From IMG/VR virus record IMGVR_UViG_3300048064_000279, positions 1 to 23,243 of that record: DNA of 23,243 bases, one strand, 5' to 3'. Positions 20,131 to 23,243 of this stretch are shown here, piece by piece (position 1 is the first letter of the stretch; each line of letters opens with the position of its first letter). The notes under the pieces were generated by a model. That model was given only the letters and a program-made list of their open reading frames with translations, had not been told where the DNA came from and made no database searches. Source of the stretch: a virus. The position numbers and the translations under genes were made by a program.

Positions 20131-20306
20131 TATCTGTACCCACCGCCCTTGGCCTTGTATTGCTTTGCAAGCATCTGAGCTTTACGAGCTGACCACTGAC
20201 CAGGCTTACCACCCTTGCCGCCAGACTTTATCTGCTGAAACAAACGCTTTCTCATAGTGGGTTTAGTATAGTTGCCAGCCTTGTTTACAGTAGACTTCTT
20301 TTTCAT
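20130..20306 (-). CDS. 58-residue basic conserved phage protein
   Basis: A short protein with sequence STVNKAGNYTKPTMRKRLF (5-23), then KSGGKGGKPGQWSARKAQML (27-46) and KAKGGGYR at the end. I recognise the pattern from small phage proteins near lysis or head genes. It begins in an ATGA overlap with the membrane gene before it and its stop is shared with the next start. It is the fourth small basic protein in this run. Confidence 0.6.
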   Translation of the reverse strand: MKKKSTVNKAGNYTKPTMRKRLFQQIKSGGKGGKPGQWSARKAQMLAKQYKAKGGGYR

Positions 20307-20509
20307 TTCTTGGCCTCGCTACCCAGCCAAAGACCAAAAGCCCCTGTCATTGCGCCTGTCACCGTAGCTGTAAGGGCCGTAGCTTCTGGTGTAACAATAT
20401 CCATCGGGATATTCATGAACCATTCGACTACTCGGATGTACATAACAGTCATAACGAGCATCATAAACCGTGGCAATATTTTCCATTCCAAGAACTTTGT
20501 CGCACTCAT
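20303..20509 (-). CDS. Small membrane protein, possibly holin-related
   Basis: A 68-residue protein with two hydrophobic segments (FMMLVMTVMYIRVVEWF at 15-31 and TALTATVTGAMTGAFGLWLG at 44-63) and the end SEAKK. The C-terminal pattern GAMTGAF..W.G is found in small membrane proteins of phage lysis regions. It could be a second holin-like component. It overlaps the 3TM holin-like gene by 4 bases and the following gene by 4. Confidence 0.6.
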   Translation of the reverse strand: MSATKFLEWKILPRFMMLVMTVMYIRVVEWFMNIPMDIVTPEATALTATVTGAMTGAFGLWLGSEAKK

Positions 20510-20886
20510 TTTTTACCTCTGAATTTGTCAAGCCCTTTAATACCAAGTGCAGCACTGCACACCAAAAAAACAAGGTACTGATACCAATCAGGTAACTCAC
20601 TAAGACGGTTGAAACCATTTTCTACTACTTTCTCCATGCCTGGGATGAACACTAATACAACGGGTATTAGCACAACTATTGTGACAAGTTCATCCTTCCA
20701 AGAGTTCTGTGTAGACTCAGCCATAATCAGCTCCCACTTGCTATCATGGGTTGCTGCTGTTTTCATTATTTCGGCTTTGGCTTCAGCTTCGGTCTGGGCT
20801 AATGTTGCCTTCGCTTTTTGCTTGGTAACTTGCCCCTCAAGGTATGAACTGCCGAGGCTGATTATAGGGCCTAATAGCTGAAACAT
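20506..20886 (-). CDS. 3TM holin-like protein (GTA-holin type)
   Basis: The start is the ATG at 20886, in a TGATG overlap with the preceding gene; a TTG three bases earlier is not needed. The 126-residue protein has a helical, charged N-terminal half (VTKQKAKATLAQTEAEAKAE) and then hydrophobic segments at about 67-83 (ELVTIVVLIPVVLVFIP) and 102-117 (YQYLVFLVCSAALGIKG). The pattern with SWKDE before the first segment is like the holin-of-3TMs family described for gene transfer agents. It probably opens the inner membrane for the lysozyme four genes on. Confidence 0.72.
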   Translation of the reverse strand: MFQLLGPIISLGSSYLEGQVTKQKAKATLAQTEAEAKAEIMKTAATHDSKWELIMAESTQNSWKDELVTIVVLIPVVLVFIPGMEKVVENGFNRLSELPDWYQYLVFLVCSAALGIKGLDKFRGKK

Positions 20887-21365
20887 CAATATGCGCCTTT
20901 GCTAGTAAACAAGAATAATAATAGGATACCAAATCCACAGGCAACAATCACTAAAAATATTATAGCTACAATCTCTGTGAACTTCTGACGAGCTTCGCGC
21001 TGTTTGTAGAGAGTTTCTTTGCGCTGCTTGCGTATGTCTGACTCCATCTTCACCAGCTCTTGCCATGCTTGAGGCCCACACACGGAGCTGATTAATTTAC
21101 GCAAATCATCTCTCTGTGATTCGAGCTGTTTCTTTTGAGTGAACAACTCCATTGCTTCTTGTTCGACAGACTTGCCAGAAAATAGTTTCTTAAATATAGG
21201 AGGGTTTTTAGCTTCGTGGTGAGCGCGGTCTACGTCAGATACAGCAGACATCCAGCGAGACAAGTCTTGTCCCATTGCCTCTATGTCACGCCCTATGCTG
21301 ACCCCCTTCTTTAAAGCATTAAATGCAGTACCAGCAATCGCCATGGCTGATACTGGGTCAACCAT
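20886..21365 (-). CDS. Coiled-coil protein with C-terminal membrane anchor
   Basis: A 159-residue protein. Residues 3-25 are Ala/Gly-rich and hydrophobic, then there is a long charged coiled-coil region (EQEAMELFTQKKQLESQRDD, KMESDIRKQRKETLYKQREA; about 67-130), and one clear membrane helix (IVAIIFLVIVACGFGILLLF, 132-151). Such proteins are common between tail fibre and holin genes in podoviruses, with no firm function. A spanin-like or injection role could be considered. It starts right after the preceding stop. Confidence 0.6.
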   Translation of the reverse strand: MVDPVSAMAIAGTAFNALKKGVSIGRDIEAMGQDLSRWMSAVSDVDRAHHEAKNPPIFKKLFSGKSVEQEAMELFTQKKQLESQRDDLRKLISSVCGPQAWQELVKMESDIRKQRKETLYKQREARQKFTEIVAIIFLVIVACGFGILLLFLFTSKGAY

Positions 21366-21596
21366 CTACCTACTCAGGGCTTTATCTAATTTGTCTTCTA
21401 CTCTATGTAATGCTTCCATCACTTCTCGCATACCATCTTTTAGCTCGACTCTTGTGGCGTAGTCTTCCCTAGTTTTATTGAGCAGTATTTGTAAACGCTT
21501 TACCTCCGCAAACATCTGACGGAATGCCCAGAACACTGGCGCAATCACCACTGTTAGGATTATATTCCAGAATAGCATTGCGTCTATTTCCATCAT
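21366..21596 (-). CDS. Small membrane-anchored coiled-coil protein
   Basis: A 76-residue protein with an N-terminal membrane segment (LFWNIILTVVIAPVFWAFRQ, 8-27), followed by a charged helix (VKRLQILLNKTREDYATRVE and MREVMEALHRVEDKLDKAL). The layout resembles small phage lysis-accessory proteins such as inner-membrane spanin parts, but no lipobox or periplasmic partner is seen in this window. It overlaps the upstream gene by 4 bases (ATGA). Confidence 0.6.
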   Translation of the reverse strand: MMEIDAMLFWNIILTVVIAPVFWAFRQMFAEVKRLQILLNKTREDYATRVELKDGMREVMEALHRVEDKLDKALSR

Positions 21597-21994
21597 GCAA
21601 ACTTTCTTGCTGGTGTTGCTGGTGGGTCAATTACAAGGTCAGCATCTTCTAATGTTTGTATAATACTATCTGCCTCATCTCGCATTTTACGCAAATTTAA
21701 ATGATAGCCATCGACCGCTGTTATTTCTGGATATTCGTTCCCCTCATCATCAACAAGCATATTCCCAGTAGGGGCGTAGATAGTGCCAACTTCATCAACT
21801 CCGATAGCTTTATTACCGCTTATAAACTGATTGCCATCTTCATCCGTATGCAAAATAGATGTGCCAGTTAATGCAGTTAGTAATGCGTTTCTATCATTCG
21901 CTTTTACGAAATAGTCGTTCAATATATCAATAGATTCTTCAGCTACATCAAATTGAACATCAGAAGAAAAACCGTTTAATAATTCATCAGTCAT
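21593..21994 (-). CDS. Acidic protein downstream of the tail fibre
   Basis: A 133-residue acidic protein beginning two bases after the tail-fibre stop. The middle (HTDEDGNQFISGNKAIGVDE, then GTIYAPTGNMLVDDEGNEYP) contains short repeated turns of the type found in tail-fibre or chaperone-like proteins, and the C-terminal helix is LRKMRDEADSIIQTLEDA. It may be a tail-fibre assembly factor or minor tail part. No known family is recognised. Confidence 0.55.
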   Translation of the reverse strand: MTDELLNGFSSDVQFDVAEESIDILNDYFVKANDRNALLTALTGTSILHTDEDGNQFISGNKAIGVDEVGTIYAPTGNMLVDDEGNEYPEITAVDGYHLNLRKMRDEADSIIQTLEDADLVIDPPATPARKFA

Positions 21995-21995
21995 T

Positions 21996-23243
21996 TTAAC
22001 CCCTTCTTATTGCAAACAATGTATCGTTTGATAATCTGCGTGGATAATATCTAAAGTATTTAAAAATGACGCTTGAAACTACGCTTGATGTATCTGTTCT
22101 AACACCAAACCCCAGTCTATCAATAGTGTCTGGTATTGTAACTGAACTATCTTCATGCCCAGTCAAAGTAACAGTCCCAGAAATATCTTTAGCCCTTCTA
22201 ACCGCCACGTCATCGGCTTTATAAGCTAGTAAGTGAGTGATTATTTCACCGACATTTGAATTTAAACTACTAAACTGTATCGTGTTGCCCGCAACAGAAT
22301 CCCTTATTTCTTCATAAATAGAATTACTGCTATTTAATTGCAGAACTCCTATCCTTTCAGTATGGTCACTATTTTGAAATTTATAAACAGAGCCAAAAAC
22401 AGACAAATATCCAACAAATTCAAACTTTGTCTCGATGGTTCCTTCAGATTGATTATAGCCAGTGAACGGCAGACTGCCAGTTGACATCGTAGCCAAGTCA
22501 GCAGAACGTGTTACGGTTGAGCCGCTAGTTGGTATGTAGGATGTAGCAAATGCTCCTACCTCATGCTGTGCGCCCCAGACGTAAACACCATCACTACCAT
22601 TACCTGTAAATACACTTGTAGGTGTATTGTCTAGCATCTGCACTCGAACAGATGTTGTTGTAAGAGTTCCTGTAACAGTAAACGTAATGATGCATCTGTA
22701 CCACCCATTCCCATAGCTTTCTATAGATGCGCTAGTACCAGCTCCTGCTCCAAGAGTAGCAGTGCCGTCTCCTGTTAACAAATAATCAGCTAATGATGTA
22801 TTGCCCTCACTAGCCCCAACATGAACAGGGCGTAATCTTATATAATTATATTCACCAGCCTTTGCAAAAACACTATGCGTATATGTTCCAGCAGAAAAAC
22901 TTATGCTATCCTCAGCGTAATGTTCACCACTAACTGCATCGGCCATCATCTTATCTGCTGTGATAGTTCCATCAGGAGCAAGTATGTCATTAGCTGTAAT
23001 GGTAACACCGCCAGCACCGCTTTTAATCCAAGCCGCATTGTCAAACTCTTCAGAATGTGTAACAGAATTCACCCGTTGCTCTTCAATCAGCAAACCATTC
23101 TGCGTAGCACCGCCACCGTAGTATGGCAGTCCTTCTGTTTTGACGTAAGTGCCAACGGATGAGCCTACTTCTACTTGAAGCCCCCAAATATAAAGGCTTG
23201 TTGATAAAGTGTTTGATGGGTATCTACCATCAGTTAAATTTTC
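21996..23243 (-). CDS. Tail fibre / receptor-binding protein (partial, C-terminal part)
   Basis: The frame is open from the right edge to the stop at 21996-21998, giving 415 residues; the true start lies beyond the window. The protein is rich in Thr, Ser and Gly and contains two copies of a module end: YIWGLQVEVGSSVGTYV near residue 19 and YVWGAQHEVGAFATSYIPTS near residue 222. Between them is the carbohydrate-binding-like part WIKSGAGGVTITANDILAPDG, TYTHSVFAKAGEYNYIRL and GNGWYRCIITFTVTG. Modules of this type occur in marine phage tail fibres and act in binding to cell-surface sugars. The last 190 residues have a LamG-like beta pattern. Confidence 0.72.
   Translation of the reverse strand, partial: ENLTDGRYPSNTLSTSLYIWGLQVEVGSSVGTYVKTEGLPYYGGGATQNGLLIEEQRVNSVTHSEEFDNAAWIKSGAGGVTITANDILAPDGTITADKMMADAVSGEHYAEDSISFSAGTYTHSVFAKAGEYNYIRLRPVHVGASEGNTSLADYLLTGDGTATLGAGAGTSASIESYGNGWYRCIITFTVTGTLTTTSVRVQMLDNTPTSVFTGNGSDGVYVWGAQHEVGAFATSYIPTSGSTVTRSADLATMSTGSLPFTGYNQSEGTIETKFEFVGYLSVFGSVYKFQNSDHTERIGVLQLNSSNSIYEEIRDSVAGNTIQFSSLNSNVGEIITHLLAYKADDVAVRRAKDISGTVTLTGHEDSSVTIPDTIDRLGFGVRTDTSSVVSSVIFKYFRYYPRRLSNDTLFAIRRG

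Noticed and set aside
20319-20618. 99-codon minus-strand frame
   Set aside because: It overlaps the two membrane protein genes completely in another frame and is a shadow.

Overview
The window is a piece of a tailed-phage genome, most likely a short-tailed (podovirus) phage. The left third carries a complete T7-type head and tail module on the minus strand. In order of transcription it runs small terminase, large terminase, a proline-rich small protein, portal, scaffold, major capsid protein, two tail-tube proteins and the first internal virion proteins. DNA is roughly 40 % G+C, genes are packed with stop/start overlaps (TAATG, ATGA), and ribosome binding sites of the AAAGGAG type are common. 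No ribosomal, tRNA or housekeeping gene is present. A bacterial host is clear. A marine, possibly alphaproteobacterial, host is only an impression from the type of proteins (GTA-type 3TM holin-like protein, small basic phage proteins) and cannot be proved here.

Layout: (1) bases 1-9815, minus strand: morphogenesis genes. (2) 9816-10275: divergent control region with a good sigma70-type promoter (TTGACA at 10201) driving the rightward block. (3) 10276-13474, plus strand: early genes, mostly short and of unknown function. They include a C5-methyltransferase-like protein, an XRE-type helix-turn-helix protein, two tiny membrane peptides and a zinc-ribbon protein. A 240-base non-coding stretch full of CAATG/CATTG motifs (13028-13270) lies inside this block. 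(4) 13542-14420, minus strand: a small island with a Cro-like repressor, a CxxC zinc protein, a 43-codon reading frame with no standard start, and a Holliday-junction-resolvase-like nuclease. The Cro-like gene faces a palindromic operator/promoter at 14520-14551. (5) 14581-16834, plus strand: recombination module (RecB/Cas4-like exonuclease, helix-turn-helix protein, annealing protein, SSB-like protein ending in DEIPF). (6) 16835-17001: a structured leader with a closing stem, an internal hairpin, a terminator-like hairpin and a hairpin over the ribosome binding site. (7) 17002-17869: four short genes of uncertain function. (8) 17881-19025: a two-gene cassette coding a VUT/YhhQ-type 7-deazaguanine-precursor transporter and a DpdA-like DNA transglycosylase. 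It is flanked by an exact 16-base direct repeat. (9) 19046-23243, minus strand: lysis and tail-fibre region (tail fibre, accessory membrane proteins, 3TM holin-like protein, T4-type lysozyme, and several very basic small proteins).

The most interesting system is the cassette in (8). It would let the phage import a queuosine precursor such as preQ0 or preQ1 and insert it into its own DNA as a modified guanine, without coding any of the synthesis enzymes in this window. Its more AT-rich sequence and flanking repeats suggest it was acquired as a unit at the 3' end of the gene before it. No DNA polymerase, RNA polymerase, helicase or integrase is visible, so essential parts of the genome lie outside the window.
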